Notes: generated by a model not told the origin, from the sequence alone. A stretch of 41,956 bases of DNA from Bacillota bacterium (GCA_021821055.1 JAKACX010000016.1:1-41956); one strand, 5' to 3'; shown: positions 34,140 through 41,952, counted from the stretch's first letter. Program-made: numbers and translations.

Positions 34140-34955
34140 TTATGTCCGGCGCATATACGCACGCACGGTGAGCGGCGCAAAGATCGCCACAATGACGGCG
34201 GCGCCCATGAGCGCGATCCCAAAGTCGCCGCCGATACTGCCGGCGTTGACCAGGTCGCGGACAGCCGTGACGAGGTGCGAGATCGGGTTGGCGTTGACAA
34301 ACCACTGGAGCCAGCCGGGCATGGTCTTGACTGGCACGAACGCGTTGGAGAGAAACGTGAGCAGAAACAGGACGATCACCGAGATCCCCTGCACGCTGGA
34401 TGCAGTGCGGGCAATCACGCCGAAGAAGGCGAAGATCCAGCTGATCGCCCAGGATGACGCAATCACGAACACCGCGGCGATGACGACATGGCCGAACCCG
34501 CCGTGCGGGCGATAGCCCATGAGATACCCCATCGCAAATGTCAGCGCGGTGGCGATCGCGTAGCGGACGGTATCGGCCAGCAGGGCGCCCGCGAGCGGCG
34601 CAATGCGCGCGATCGGCAGCGACTTGAAGCGGTCGAACACGCCTTTGTCCATGTCCTCCCGCAGTTGAACGCCCGTCACGATCGAGGTCGTGATCACGGT
34701 CTGCACGAGGATGCCGGGAATGATGACCGGCAGGTAGTTGTGCACGTTGCCTGAGATGGCGCCGCCAAAGATGTAGGTAAACATCAGAGTGAAGAGAATC
34801 GGCTGCAGGGTGACGTCGAATAATTGCTCCGGCGTACGACGGATCTTCAACAGGCCCCGATACGCCATCGTGAACGAATTGCGCAGCGACTGGCCGACGC
34901 TGGCGTGATTTTTTAACGCGCGTTGCGCGCCGGGCGTCAACGGATAGTCGTTCAT
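34140..34955 (-). CDS. DrrB-like ABC-2 exporter permease
   Basis: This 271-residue protein has six helices and the ABC-2/DrrB segments RTPEQLFDVTLQPILFTLMFTYIFGG and FDRFKSLPIARIAPLAGALLADTVRY. A further family segment reads FLSNAFVPVKTMPGWLQWF. It is the membrane subunit of a daunorubicin-resistance-type exporter; in non-producers such pairs usually export toxic hydrophobic compounds or lipids. The ATG at 34955 overlaps the ATPase stop by 4 bp. It converges with iolG across 50 bp that hold no clear terminator. Confidence 0.92.
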   Translation of the reverse strand: MNDYPLTPGAQRALKNHASVGQSLRNSFTMAYRGLLKIRRTPEQLFDVTLQPILFTLMFTYIFGGAISGNVHNYLPVIIPGILVQTVITTSIVTGVQLREDMDKGVFDRFKSLPIARIAPLAGALLADTVRYAIATALTFAMGYLMGYRPHGGFGHVVIAAVFVIASSWAISWIFAFFGVIARTASSVQGISVIVLFLLTFLSNAFVPVKTMPGWLQWFVNANPISHLVTAVRDLVNAGSIGGDFGIALMGAAVIVAIFAPLTVRAYMRRT

Positions 34956-35980
34956 GCCTGCATGACCTCCGTTTCGTTCCGGTCGGCGGAGGACTGCGCC
35001 GGAGGCTCCTTTACGCCGTGCCCGGTGAGGGTCAGAAACACCTCGTCAAGGGTAGGTTTCTGCACGCTCATCTCCGCCAGTCGGACGCCCCCCTGGCGAA
35101 ACGCGATCAGCAGGTCGGCGACCCGGTCGGCGTCCGCCATCGGTGCCGTGATCTTTCCGGCTTCCGGAGAGATCACGGACTGCGCGCCGAGCACCTGCTC
35201 CACGATGCGCCGGGCGCGCTCGATCAGTTGCCCCTCCTGAATCCGCAAATGCAGCGAGGACGAGCCGACGGACGCCTTCAGTTCATCCACCGCGCCCTCG
35301 GCAACCACGCGCCCCCGGTCGATGACCGCGATCCGGTCCGCCAACTGGTCGGCCTCATCGAGGTACTGCGTGGTCAACATCACAGTCGACCCGGTCTTCA
35401 CCAACCGGCGGATGGTGTCCCACATCTGCGCGCGCGTCCGTGGATCCAGCCCGGTTGTCGGCTCGTCCAAGAAGATCAGCGGCGGTTGCGCGATCAGGCT
35501 GGCGGCCAAATCGAGGCGGCGGCGCATCCCGCCGGAGAAATTCTTCAGCGGACGCTTCGCGGCTTCTGCCAGTCCGAACTCCTCCAGGAGTTCGGACGCT
35601 TTGCGCTTGGCCTCCGCTCGGCCAAGTCCGAGCAGGCGCGAAAAGACAACCAGGTTTTCCGTGGCGCTGAGCGTCTCGTCGACCGACGCGTACTGACCCG
35701 TCACGCCGATCAATTGGCGCACAATATGGGCTTCCTTCACCACGTCGTGCCCGAAGATGCGCGCCGTGCCCGCATCCGGCCGGAGCAGTGTGGCCAGCAT
35801 GCTGATGGTGGTGGTCTTCCCGGCCCCATTTGGACCAAGCACGCCGTACACCGTTCCGGCCCGCACCCTGAGGTCCACACCGTCCACGGCGCGGTTGTCG
35901 CCAAATGTCTTGACGAGTCCGCTCGCATCGACGGCCCACACTCCGCTTTGCGGCGCGGACCCCTTGCTTGCATGCTCCAT
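34952..35980 (-). CDS. DrrA-like ABC exporter ATPase
   Basis: This 342-residue ATPase has Walker A GPNGAGKTT (49-57), signature NFSGGMRRRLDLA, Walker B LIFLDEPTTGLDPRTR and a C-terminal domain of the DUF4162 kind found in DrrA/CcmA exporters. It powers the DrrB-like permease encoded directly after it. Its ATG is preceded by AGGAGG, about seven bases upstream. No dedicated regulator such as TetR lies beside the pair, but a 12-bp palindrome sits in the likely promoter. Confidence 0.92.
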   Translation of the reverse strand: MEHASKGSAPQSGVWAVDASGLVKTFGDNRAVDGVDLRVRAGTVYGVLGPNGAGKTTTISMLATLLRPDAGTARIFGHDVVKEAHIVRQLIGVTGQYASVDETLSATENLVVFSRLLGLGRAEAKRKASELLEEFGLAEAAKRPLKNFSGGMRRRLDLAASLIAQPPLIFLDEPTTGLDPRTRAQMWDTIRRLVKTGSTVMLTTQYLDEADQLADRIAVIDRGRVVAEGAVDELKASVGSSSLHLRIQEGQLIERARRIVEQVLGAQSVISPEAGKITAPMADADRVADLLIAFRQGGVRLAEMSVQKPTLDEVFLTLTGHGVKEPPAQSSADRNETEVMQA

Positions 35981-36027
35981 TGCGAAACCTCCTGTATGCC
36001 TCCTGTGCGTGCTCGGCGCATACGGTA

Positions 36028-36049
36028 ATTATCGCAGACCCGCGCGGGT
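36028..36049 (-). promoter_or_regulatory. Extended -10 and palindromic operator candidate upstream of the DrrA-like gene
   Basis: On the minus strand TGCGATAAT (36036-36028) looks like an extended -10. Immediately upstream lies ACCCGCGCGGGT (36038-36049), a perfect 12-bp palindrome in the spacer position. This would suit a repressor, but palindromes of G and C are common in this GC-rich DNA. Confidence 0.3.
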
Positions 36050-36116
36050 TCCATCTCCGTCATGAGACCGATTTGCGGCCGGTCCCAAGCCTGGCTTTCT
36101 CAATATCGCTACTTGC

Positions 36117-36136
36117 AAAATAGGGCTGTGCCAGCC
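36117..36136 (-). terminator. Possible rho-independent terminator after the HTH-cupin gene
   Basis: Reading leftward, GGCTG-GCA-CAGCC (36136-36124) is followed by CTATTTT. The stem has five GC-rich pairs and the U-tract is short. It lies about 20 bp beyond the regulator stop codon, the right place for termination. Confidence 0.4.
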
Positions 36137-36157
36137 GCCGGGTCCGTGCCATGGGGC

Positions 36158-36730
36158 CTACAAGGACCGTTGCGCCCCTGTCTGATAGAGGATGGCCATG
36201 CTGATGTCACACACGGATTTCCCCGCATTCTGGTACACGTGCGGCGTATCGGCCGAGAACGACAGGGCGTCGCCCGGGCGGAGGGTGAAAACATCGTCGG
36301 CGATCCCCATGGTCAACTCTCCGCGATACACCGTGATGGACTCCATCACGCCAAACCCGTGCGCCTCGGCCGCGCGCCGGCATCCCGGATGCAGCCGCAC
36401 CCGGTACGTTTCGAGCGGCACTCCCTGGACGGAGTATGTGCTGTAGACCTCGAAACGCCCGTCGTCCTCCGCGATTCTCGTCTGGTCCTCTGCCCGAAGA
36501 AGCTCAAGGGAGGAATTTTCCGCAATCAGCGCCGTGAACGGAATCCTGAGTCCGGACGCGATCTTCCAGAGCGTGGCCACCGTCGGATTGGATGCGCCCC
36601 GCTCGATCTGCCCAAGCATCGGCTTGCTGACGCCCGTCACATCCGCGAGGGCGTCGAGCGACAGTTGGCGCTGCTGGCGATAGCGGCGCAGGCGTTCTCC
36701 GATGCGCGCCGACAACGCCTCTTTCTCCAT
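36158..36730 (-). CDS. XRE-family regulator with C-terminal cupin domain
   Basis: This 190-residue regulator has an N-terminal helix-turn-helix (about 8-62: RLRRYRQQRQLSLDALADVT, then GVSKPMLGQIERGASNPTVATLWKIA in two pieces) and a C-terminal cupin (about 110-180: MESITVYRGELTMGIADDVF, then LRPGDALSFSADTPHVYQN). Proteins of this kind bind a small ligand in the cupin and often control an adjacent transporter. Here the divergent gene is azlC. The ATG at 36730 has GAGG eight bases upstream; the open frame extends to 36952 but overlaps azlC and the promoter. Control of azlCD and itself is inferred. Confidence 0.9.
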   Translation of the reverse strand: MEKEALSARIGERLRRYRQQRQLSLDALADVTGVSKPMLGQIERGASNPTVATLWKIASGLRIPFTALIAENSSLELLRAEDQTRIAEDDGRFEVYSTYSVQGVPLETYRVRLHPGCRRAAEAHGFGVMESITVYRGELTMGIADDVFTLRPGDALSFSADTPHVYQNAGKSVCDISMAILYQTGAQRSL

Positions 36731-36731
36731 A

Positions 36732-36761
36732 TTGACCGCCTCGCTTTGTGCGTTATATAAT
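36732..36761 (+). promoter_or_regulatory. Promoter of azlC
   Basis: TTGACC (36732-36737), an 18-bp spacer and a perfect TATAAT (36756-36761) lie 39 bp before the azlC ATG. The -35 overlaps the start region of the divergent regulator gene. Confidence 0.6.
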
Positions 36762-36778
36762 ACGATATAAATATTATA
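36756..36778. repeat. Inverted repeat joining two divergent -10 elements
   Basis: TATAATA (36756-36762) and TATTATA (36772-36778) form perfect 7-bp arms around nine bases. The left arm contains the azlC -10; the right arm contains the leftward extended -10. It may serve as the operator of the HTH-cupin protein. Confidence 0.5.
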
Positions 36779-36781
36779 GCA
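36773..36781 (-). promoter_or_regulatory. Extended -10 promoter of the HTH-cupin gene
   Basis: TGCTATAAT on the minus strand is a perfect extended -10, placed 43 bp before the regulator ATG. No -35 is evident. It overlaps and opposes the azlC promoter, so the two cannot easily fire together. Confidence 0.5.
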
Positions 36782-36799
36782 TACAGGAAGGACTGTCCG

Positions 36800-37489
36800 A
36801 TGCAGGAAACGTCCTGCGCACCGGCAAACCCAACACCAGGCGGACCCACCCAGAAGGGATTCGCCCGGGCGCTCGTCGACGCCTTTTCGCTGTCTCTCAG
36901 CGTGTTTGCCTACGGGACGGCCTACGGAGCGCTGGCGCGTAGCGCCAACCACCTATTGCTCCTCCAGACGCTCGCCATGTCTGTCTTCGTCTTCGCCGGC
37001 GCATCGCAATTTGCCATTTTGGCCCTGCTGCACCGCGGCGCCGCGCTGTGGGCGATCGCAGGCAGCGCCTTTCTGATCAATGCGAGGCAGATCCTGTACG
37101 GCCTGACGCTGGGCCAGTCGCTGAAACACGTGCGCAAGCGGCAACTGGTCTGGCTGTCGCACGGGCTGACGGACGAGAGTTACAGCATCGCCACCGTGGA
37201 GGCGGGGCGGCGTCCCGTGAGCGTCCCGTATCTCGCCGGAGCCGGCACAGCCGTCTTCGCTCCGTGGCTCCTCAGTTCGGCGGCGGGATTTGGACTCGGC
37301 GGGCTGATCGTCGGCCCCGCCCGCTTCGGGCTCGACTTTGCCTACACCGGAGCGTTTCTGGGGCTCCTGGCGGCTCAATTGAACCAGCGCCGCCACGTGG
37401 CGGCGCTGGCTTACCGCTGGTTCAGCACATCGGGCGCCGTCGTCGCCGGGGCGCTCGCGGCCTTCCTTGCGGGGGTGTATCGGAAGTGA
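36800..37489 (+). CDS. azlC: AzlC-family branched-chain amino acid exporter subunit
   Basis: This 229-residue membrane protein has the AzlC motifs GTAYGALARSANH, FVFAGASQFAILALL, AFLINARQILYGLTL and WLSHGLTDESYSIA. With AzlD it forms an exporter of branched-chain amino acids or analogues. The ATG at 36800 has AAGGA seven bases upstream. The stop overlaps the azlD GTG by 4 bp. The divergent HTH-cupin regulator is a frequent neighbour of azlCD genes. Confidence 0.92.
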   Translation: MQETSCAPANPTPGGPTQKGFARALVDAFSLSLSVFAYGTAYGALARSANHLLLLQTLAMSVFVFAGASQFAILALLHRGAALWAIAGSAFLINARQILYGLTLGQSLKHVRKRQLVWLSHGLTDESYSIATVEAGRRPVSVPYLAGAGTAVFAPWLLSSAAGFGLGGLIVGPARFGLDFAYTGAFLGLLAAQLNQRRHVAALAYRWFSTSGAVVAGALAAFLAGVYRK

Positions 37490-38244
37490 ACGCCGCTGGG
37501 TACTTCACCCTCATCGCGCTCGCCGCGCTGGCAACCTATCTCCCGCGCTTCCCGCCCCTGCTGCTGGGCCGCTCCCTTGCTCTCTCCCCCCGCGTCCGGC
37601 AGGGGTTGCGGCATATTCCGACCGGCGTTTTTGCCGCATTGGCCGCGCCGTCCATTTTTCTGCGCGACTGGGTGCACGGCCGACCCGACTACGCCTTCTG
37701 GGGGGCGAGCGTCGCCGTACAGTTGGATGCCCATTTGCATGCGGCATCCGGCGGCGGACCGATACCGTTTATTCTCGGTCAACCGGCATGGGAAAGCAAT
37801 CGGCTGGCTCCCCATTGGCTCCCCGAAAGAGCCTCACGTTTGCGACAGCCACACGCCGCAGAGGATCAGCGCGGACCCGGCCCAGAAGGAGGCGTCCACC
37901 CGCTCGCCGAGCACCAGCCAGCCCAGCGTGACGCCGACGAGCGGCTGCAGGAAAAAGTACAGTCCGCCACTGGCGGCGTCAATCATCTGCAGGCCCTTGT
38001 TCCACAGGAAAAAGGCTCCCGCCGTCGAGATGACGCCAAGATAGAGGACGCCGCCCCAGACCACGGGACGCGCCAGCGCCACGTTGCCCATCTGGCCGAT
38101 CGCCGCGGGCGTGACGACCGCGGTCGCGACCAGGATGGCGTATGCCGTCACCACAAGCTGCGAGTATTCCGCCGGAACGCGCTTCACGAGGACCGACATC
38201 AGCGCCCACGTCAAGGCGGCCAGGCAGAGAATGAGTGCGCCTGA
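37486..38244 (+). pseudogene. azlD: AzlD-like small subunit with damaged 3' end (frame runs on antisense to the EamA gene)
   Basis: The frame starts with GTG at 37486, coupled to azlC. Its first ~80 codons look like AzlD: YFTLIALAALATYLPRFPPL, RQGLRHIPTGVFAALAAPSIF and YAFWGASVAVQL. AzlD proteins are normally about 100-110 residues and end with a TM helix starting near TRNLLLTVLVGM. Here that segment is not recognisable, and no stop occurs in this frame until 38244, deep inside the opposite-strand transporter. The other two frames are also open past 37834. A frameshift or deletion near 37720-37800 probably destroyed the C-terminus. Whether the product still works with AzlC is unclear. Confidence 0.6.
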
Positions 38245-38691
38245 CCGCATCGACGCGCCCCAGCCGCCGAAGCCCACGATCAGGAGCACGCCGGCCGTGG
38301 CCAGCCCGATCGCCAGCGCGCGCCGCCGTGTCACTCGCTCACCGAGCAGGATGCGCCCAAATACCGCCATGAACGCCGGCGTCGCCGACGTGACCATCGC
38401 TCCCGTCTGCGCGGACGACAGCTCCGTTCCGCGAAACTGGGCCCAGATGGAGACCGCGTAGCCGATGATCCCGATCGCCGCGACCAGCGGCGCGTCGCGC
38501 CAACGGATGCGCCACGACTGCCGGGTCGCCGCCGCCGCAAGAACCAGTGCGGCGAGCGCCACAACGTAGCGCAGCCAGAGCAGCGCAAGCGGCTGCACAT
38601 CCTCCAGCACAATCTTGCTCACAACGTACATGCCGCCCCAAATGCTCGCGGCCAAAGCCAGGTACATGCCGCCGAGATAGCGCTTGTTCAC
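37834..38691 (-). CDS. EamA/DMT-family transporter
   Basis: This protein of about 285 residues has ten helices in two EamA repeats (YLALAASIWGGMYVVSKIVL; IGIIGYAVSIWAQFRGTELS; then ALTWALMSVLVKRVP and YFFLQPLVGVTLGWLVLGE). The family exports metabolites such as amino acids or nucleosides. I favour the GTG at 38691 (VNKRYLGG) because GGAGGGG lies nine bases upstream. ATGs at 38700 and 38712 are in frame but poorly placed. Its 3' end is overlapped by the run-on azlD frame. Confidence 0.88.
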   Translation of the reverse strand: MNKRYLGGMYLALAASIWGGMYVVSKIVLEDVQPLALLWLRYVVALAALVLAAAATRQSWRIRWRDAPLVAAIGIIGYAVSIWAQFRGTELSSAQTGAMVTSATPAFMAVFGRILLGERVTRRRALAIGLATAGVLLIVGFGGWGASMRSGALILCLAALTWALMSVLVKRVPAEYSQLVVTAYAILVATAVVTPAAIGQMGNVALARPVVWGGVLYLGVISTAGAFFLWNKGLQMIDAASGGLYFFLQPLVGVTLGWLVLGERVDASFWAGSALILCGVWLSQT

Positions 38692-38795
38692 GTCCGTCAT
38701 CCCCTCCGCCATTTGTGGATTCTGGCGTACTCCTGACGAAGGGGCCAATGAGAAGTGGGCCAAGTCCGCCCGTTCACCTCCCGGATTCCCCGCGC

Positions 38796-38933
38796 TCAGG
38801 AGCGAAGGGAGTCCGGGACGTCGTTTTCAAACAGTGGTTTGAAGTACAACCGATCCGCCTCCTCTCGGACAATTTTGTCAATGGCGCGCAATTCGCCTGC
38901 GATGCCTCTCCCTGCTGGCCTTCGCGCCACCAT
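38796..38933 (-). CDS. 45-residue ORF coupled to the damaged APH gene
   Basis: The ATG shares a base with the APH-like stop (TGATG). The product ends IVREEADRLYFKPLFENDVP plus five residues, a charged sequence that looks protein-like. No family was recognised. It may be a genuine small protein or the displaced tail of a larger gene. Confidence 0.3.
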   Translation of the reverse strand: MVARRPAGRGIAGELRAIDKIVREEADRLYFKPLFENDVPDSLRS

Positions 38934-39582
38934 CACACAGGGCAGGCGACGAAGCGATGCGCGATGCGGATGCCCTCGCTCCAGTCGCCGCCGTTCTTCA
39001 AACTCCAGCAGGCTTCAAGCACACCGCGCGCCGGATGATTGAGCAGGTACTGGATCACGTCGAAGTGCACATCGCCGACGATCCCTTTCGGATCGATGAC
39101 CGCCCACTCCACCGCTCCATCCGGCGCCCCGCGGAGCAGGATATTGTCGTGGTGCAGGTCGCCGTGCAGCAGGACGCTCTCGCCGGTGGACGAGACGAGT
39201 TCCGCCAGGGTGTCCCGCGCACGCTCCACCCACCCGCCCGGCAATGGCCCGGCGGCGGTAGCGCGCAAGCGCCGCAAAGTGTTCTTCGATCGACGGATAG
39301 TCAGCCCATGCCCGCGCAGACGGCGGGCCGCGGTGACGATACAAAACCGGATCCGCGCCGCGCCCATCGTGCAGGCGCCGGAACACGCGCGAGAAGATCT
39401 CCGTGGCCTTTTGGTCGTCTTCGATTGCGGACAGCGGCGTCCCTGGTTCTATGCGTTCCAGCAGCAGGGCGCCTTTTCCCTCGTCCGCATCCAGCAAGCG
39501 GACCGCGCCGAGCCCGGCGAACTCCGCCAGCGCGTCCGTGCACTTCGCCCATTCTCGCCACAAACGCCTCCGGGATGATCAT
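38933..39582 (-). pseudogene. APH(6)/hydroxyurea-type antibiotic kinase, broken by deletion and frameshift
   Basis: Three pieces in different frames add up to one degraded kinase. The start MIIPEAFVARM (ATG 39582, with GGGGAGG upstream) shifts to LGAVRLLDADEGKGALLLER and EPGTPLSAIEDDQKATEIF. The N-lobe between them, including the ATP-binding Lys, is missing. A second shift near 39240 leads to SVLLHGDLHHDNILL and WAVIDPKGIVGDVHFDVIQ, which hold the catalytic HGD and the Asp-Pro-Lys-Gly typical of the streptomycin/hydroxyurea kinase group. No single frame encodes a complete enzyme, so it should be inactive unless the sequence contains errors. Confidence 0.75.
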
Positions 39583-39611
39583 CCGCGCACCGCCTCCCCT
39601 CGTCCTGGAGC

Positions 39612-40472
39612 CTACCCGAACATCCCGAGCAGCACGACGCCCGCGGTGATGATCCCCGCCGCCGCTATCCGCCGCGCTCCCCGTCCTTCCTTCAACACGG
39701 CGATGCCGAGGATCGCGCCGAATGCGATGCCGATCTCCCGCATGGGCGCGACTCGCGCGAGCGGCAGCAGATGCAGTGCGTACAGGAAGAGCAGGTAGCC
39801 GCCGGGCGCGATGACGCCGCCCAGGAGAATCGTGTTGCGGTTGACGCGCCACTCCGACGCCACGGCCCGCGACCGCACGGCCGCCCAGGAGAGTGCGAGC
39901 CCGTTGGCCAGATTGCCCGCGTCATTGAGGGATACGGCGGGCACATAACGAAGGGCGACTTTATCCAATGAAGTATAACACGCGATCGACAGCCCAACCG
40001 CCAATGCGAGCCGGAAGGCCCGGCGGCCCGCCCGCTTTCCTCCATCATCCGCGCGACCCGTCCGCCAGTCGCCGAGGATCCAGATACCGGCCACAATGCT
40101 GCAGACGCCGAGCCACCCGGGCATGGACAGGCGTTCGCCGAGCAGCGTCACACCGATCACCGGAACGAGAAGCGGACTTACGCCGCGCATCACGGGATAG
40201 ACCTGCGACAGGTCGCCTGCCGCGTACGTGCGGGAGAGGAGCGTGACATACAGCGCGTGCGCAAGGACGGCCAGGACGAGCAGCCACCAGCCGTCCGCGG
40301 GGATCGCGCCACGCAGCAGAGCGGGTGCGGCCCACGGCAGATAGACGAGTGTCGCCACGACCTGCATCCACCAGAGAAAGGCCGTTTTGTCCAGGCTCCG
40401 CTTGGCGAACAGGTTCCATACGGCATGCAACAACCCCGATGTGACAACGAGAGAAATCCCGACAGCGGCCAA
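39612..40472 (-). CDS. EamA/DMT-family transporter
   Basis: This 286-residue transporter has ten helices and DMT features LLHAVWNLFAKRSLDKTAFLW near the N-terminus, YPVMRGVSPLLVPVIGVTLLGERL at mid-length and IGIAFGAILGIAVLKEG in the second repeat. The TTG at 40472 is the likely start because GGAGG lies six bases upstream. It is transcribed leftward toward the broken APH gene, 29 bp away. The substrate is unknown. It is not closely similar to the other EamA protein in this window. Confidence 0.88.
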   Translation of the reverse strand: MAAVGISLVVTSGLLHAVWNLFAKRSLDKTAFLWWMQVVATLVYLPWAAPALLRGAIPADGWWLLVLAVLAHALYVTLLSRTYAAGDLSQVYPVMRGVSPLLVPVIGVTLLGERLSMPGWLGVCSIVAGIWILGDWRTGRADDGGKRAGRRAFRLALAVGLSIACYTSLDKVALRYVPAVSLNDAGNLANGLALSWAAVRSRAVASEWRVNRNTILLGGVIAPGGYLLFLYALHLLPLARVAPMREIGIAFGAILGIAVLKEGRGARRIAAAGIITAGVVLLGMFG

Positions 40473-40487
40473 GGAACTCCTCCTCAG

Positions 40488-40510
40488 GGAGATGGGGCAA
40501 GCCCATCTCC
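40488..40510. repeat. Perfect 9-bp hairpin in the leader of the EamA gene
   Basis: GGAGATGGG and CCCATCTCC enclose five bases, directly upstream of the ribosome binding site of the leftward EamA gene. It has no U-tract. It could affect translation of that gene, or lie within a decayed coding frame that reads through it. Confidence 0.4.
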
Positions 40511-40652
40511 ACGCCGATCAGACAGCGGTCTGCGAATTCGCCCAACCGGGCCCCTTTACCCTCGTCGCAATGAGCGCAAACTGACTGCACGCGCGGGTCA
40601 GGAATCCTCTGCAAACATATCACGTTTTCACCGTTTGACTGCCCATGCAACA

Positions 40653-40681
40653 TTGACCAGACGAAATAATCCGATTATGAT
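40653..40681 (+). promoter_or_regulatory. Promoter of the APH-like kinase gene
   Basis: TTGACC (40653-40658), exactly 17 bp, then TATGAT (40676-40681), each 5/6 to consensus. Initiation near 40688 gives a leader of about 85 nt containing a GAAGGTC direct repeat. Confidence 0.6.
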
Positions 40682-40771
40682 TTCGAAGTCGACCGGAAGG
40701 TCAAGAAGGTCCGGACTCATGCCGGTCGCGACATCCGCGATTCACTTCACAACTCCCCGAGGAGGCCATGC

Positions 40772-41653
40772 GTGATGGGTGAGAAGATGCACGTCGACGA
40801 ATTGGAGATTGACGAGCGAGTCGTGCGTCGTCTGCTTGTCGAACAGTTTCCCCACTGGGCAGAGCTACCCCTTCGGCGGGTCGAATCGGTCGGCACCGTG
40901 AACGCCATCTTCCGACTTGGCGACGAATATTCCGTGCGGCTCGCACGCAGGGCGGGGCCGACCGCGCCAGGAGGTCGCGAGTTCACATGGCTGCCCAAAC
41001 TCGCGGCGTTGGTTCCGCTGGAAATCCCGATGCCCATCGCACAGGGATGTCCGAATGACGAATACCCGTGGTTTTGGGAGGTGCATACGTGGCTTGAGGG
41101 CGAGGCCGTGCCGATAGAGGCGATTGACGGGCTTTTGGCAGCGCGTGATCTCGCGGCTTTCGTCGCAGCCATGCAACAAGTCGATTCATCGGGAGGGCCG
41201 CCAGGGCGCGGCATCCCCTTGGCTCAACGGGACAAGGACTTCCGATATTGGCTGGCGCGGTTCGATGGCGACCCTTCGGTGTCCGCCGTGTGGGAGTCGG
41301 CTCTTGCCTCGCCCCCGTGGAGCGGCCCTCCTGTCTGGCATCACGGCGACCTCGATGCGCGCAACTGGCTCGTACGAGAAGAGCGCATCAGCGGTGTGAT
41401 CGATTGGGGCGAAATGGGCGTCGGCGATCCTGCGTGCGATGTGATGGTCGCATGGAAGTTGCACTCGCCGGCAGCCCGCGACGCGTTCCGCGAGACCCTG
41501 CCGACGGATGACGCCACGTGGGCACGGGCCCGCGGATGGATCGTTTCACAGGCAGTCGCAATCCTCGCGTACTACACTCCGCAGAACAATCCGATTCTGT
41601 ACAATGAGGCAAAGTCCTGGCTCGACCTGGTCCTGAGCGACGGATTGTCTTGA
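40772..41653 (+). CDS. Aminoglycoside phosphotransferase (APH) family kinase
   Basis: This 293-residue kinase has an N-lobe SVGTVNAIFRLGDEYSVRLAR, catalytic loop VWHHGDLDARNWLV and metal-binding VIDWGEMGVGDPACDVMVAW. The intact HGD/N and IDWG motifs indicate an active enzyme. The APH family includes antibiotic kinases and many small-molecule kinases; this one resembles the macrolide/aminoglycoside-like group without a clear substrate. GTG at 40772 and ATG at 40775 both suit the GGAGG at 40761. It has its own promoter. Confidence 0.88.
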   Translation: MMGEKMHVDELEIDERVVRRLLVEQFPHWAELPLRRVESVGTVNAIFRLGDEYSVRLARRAGPTAPGGREFTWLPKLAALVPLEIPMPIAQGCPNDEYPWFWEVHTWLEGEAVPIEAIDGLLAARDLAAFVAAMQQVDSSGGPPGRGIPLAQRDKDFRYWLARFDGDPSVSAVWESALASPPWSGPPVWHHGDLDARNWLVREERISGVIDWGEMGVGDPACDVMVAWKLHSPAARDAFRETLPTDDATWARARGWIVSQAVAILAYYTPQNNPILYNEAKSWLDLVLSDGLS

Positions 41654-41669
41654 TGGGCGAACGCCAGTG

Positions 41670-41694
41670 GCCAGGGCCAACAAAGCGCCCTGGC
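41670..41694. terminator. Hairpin between the APH gene and the HepT-like remnant
   Basis: GCCAGGGC, nine bases, GCCCTGGC form a perfect 8-bp GC-rich stem between convergent genes, 17 bp after the APH stop. There is no U-tract on either strand, so it is at best an imperfect bidirectional terminator. Confidence 0.35.
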
Positions 41695-41707
41695 AGTCGG
41701 ATACGCC

Positions 41708-41952
41708 TTAGCTTTCGTCCTGTTCCAACAACGCGGCCATCGCCTCCGCCAGCTGCGGAATATCGGCGTGCTTTTCCCGATACTCCTCGCTGATTTTTTT
41801 GTTGCCTCTCCGATGATTTCGAGATTTCGAATGACCGCATCCTGAATCATAATATCTGCAAGAAAACGCTCTCTTCCTACCCCGTTTCCATAGGCAGTGA
41901 TCCGCCGGATAGCTTCCACAATATCCATGACCAGCAATTCATTCGATTTCAC
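41708..41952 (-). pseudogene. HepT-like HEPN (DUF86) toxin gene, frameshifted at an A7 run
   Basis: From GTG at 41952 the frame reads MKSNELLVMDIVEAIRRI and FLADIMIQDAVIRNLEIIGEATKK, a standard HepT/DUF86 N-terminal half. At seven A residues (41800-41794 on the minus strand) the frame goes off into Arg/Trp-rich nonsense. Adding one base restores ISEEYREKHADIPQ and a stop at 41708. Even the restored frame ends in LAEAMAALLEQDES in place of the RNase motif RxxxxxH. The cognate MNT antitoxin would lie to the right, outside the window. The gene is probably dead, though slippage at the A-run cannot be excluded. Confidence 0.65.
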
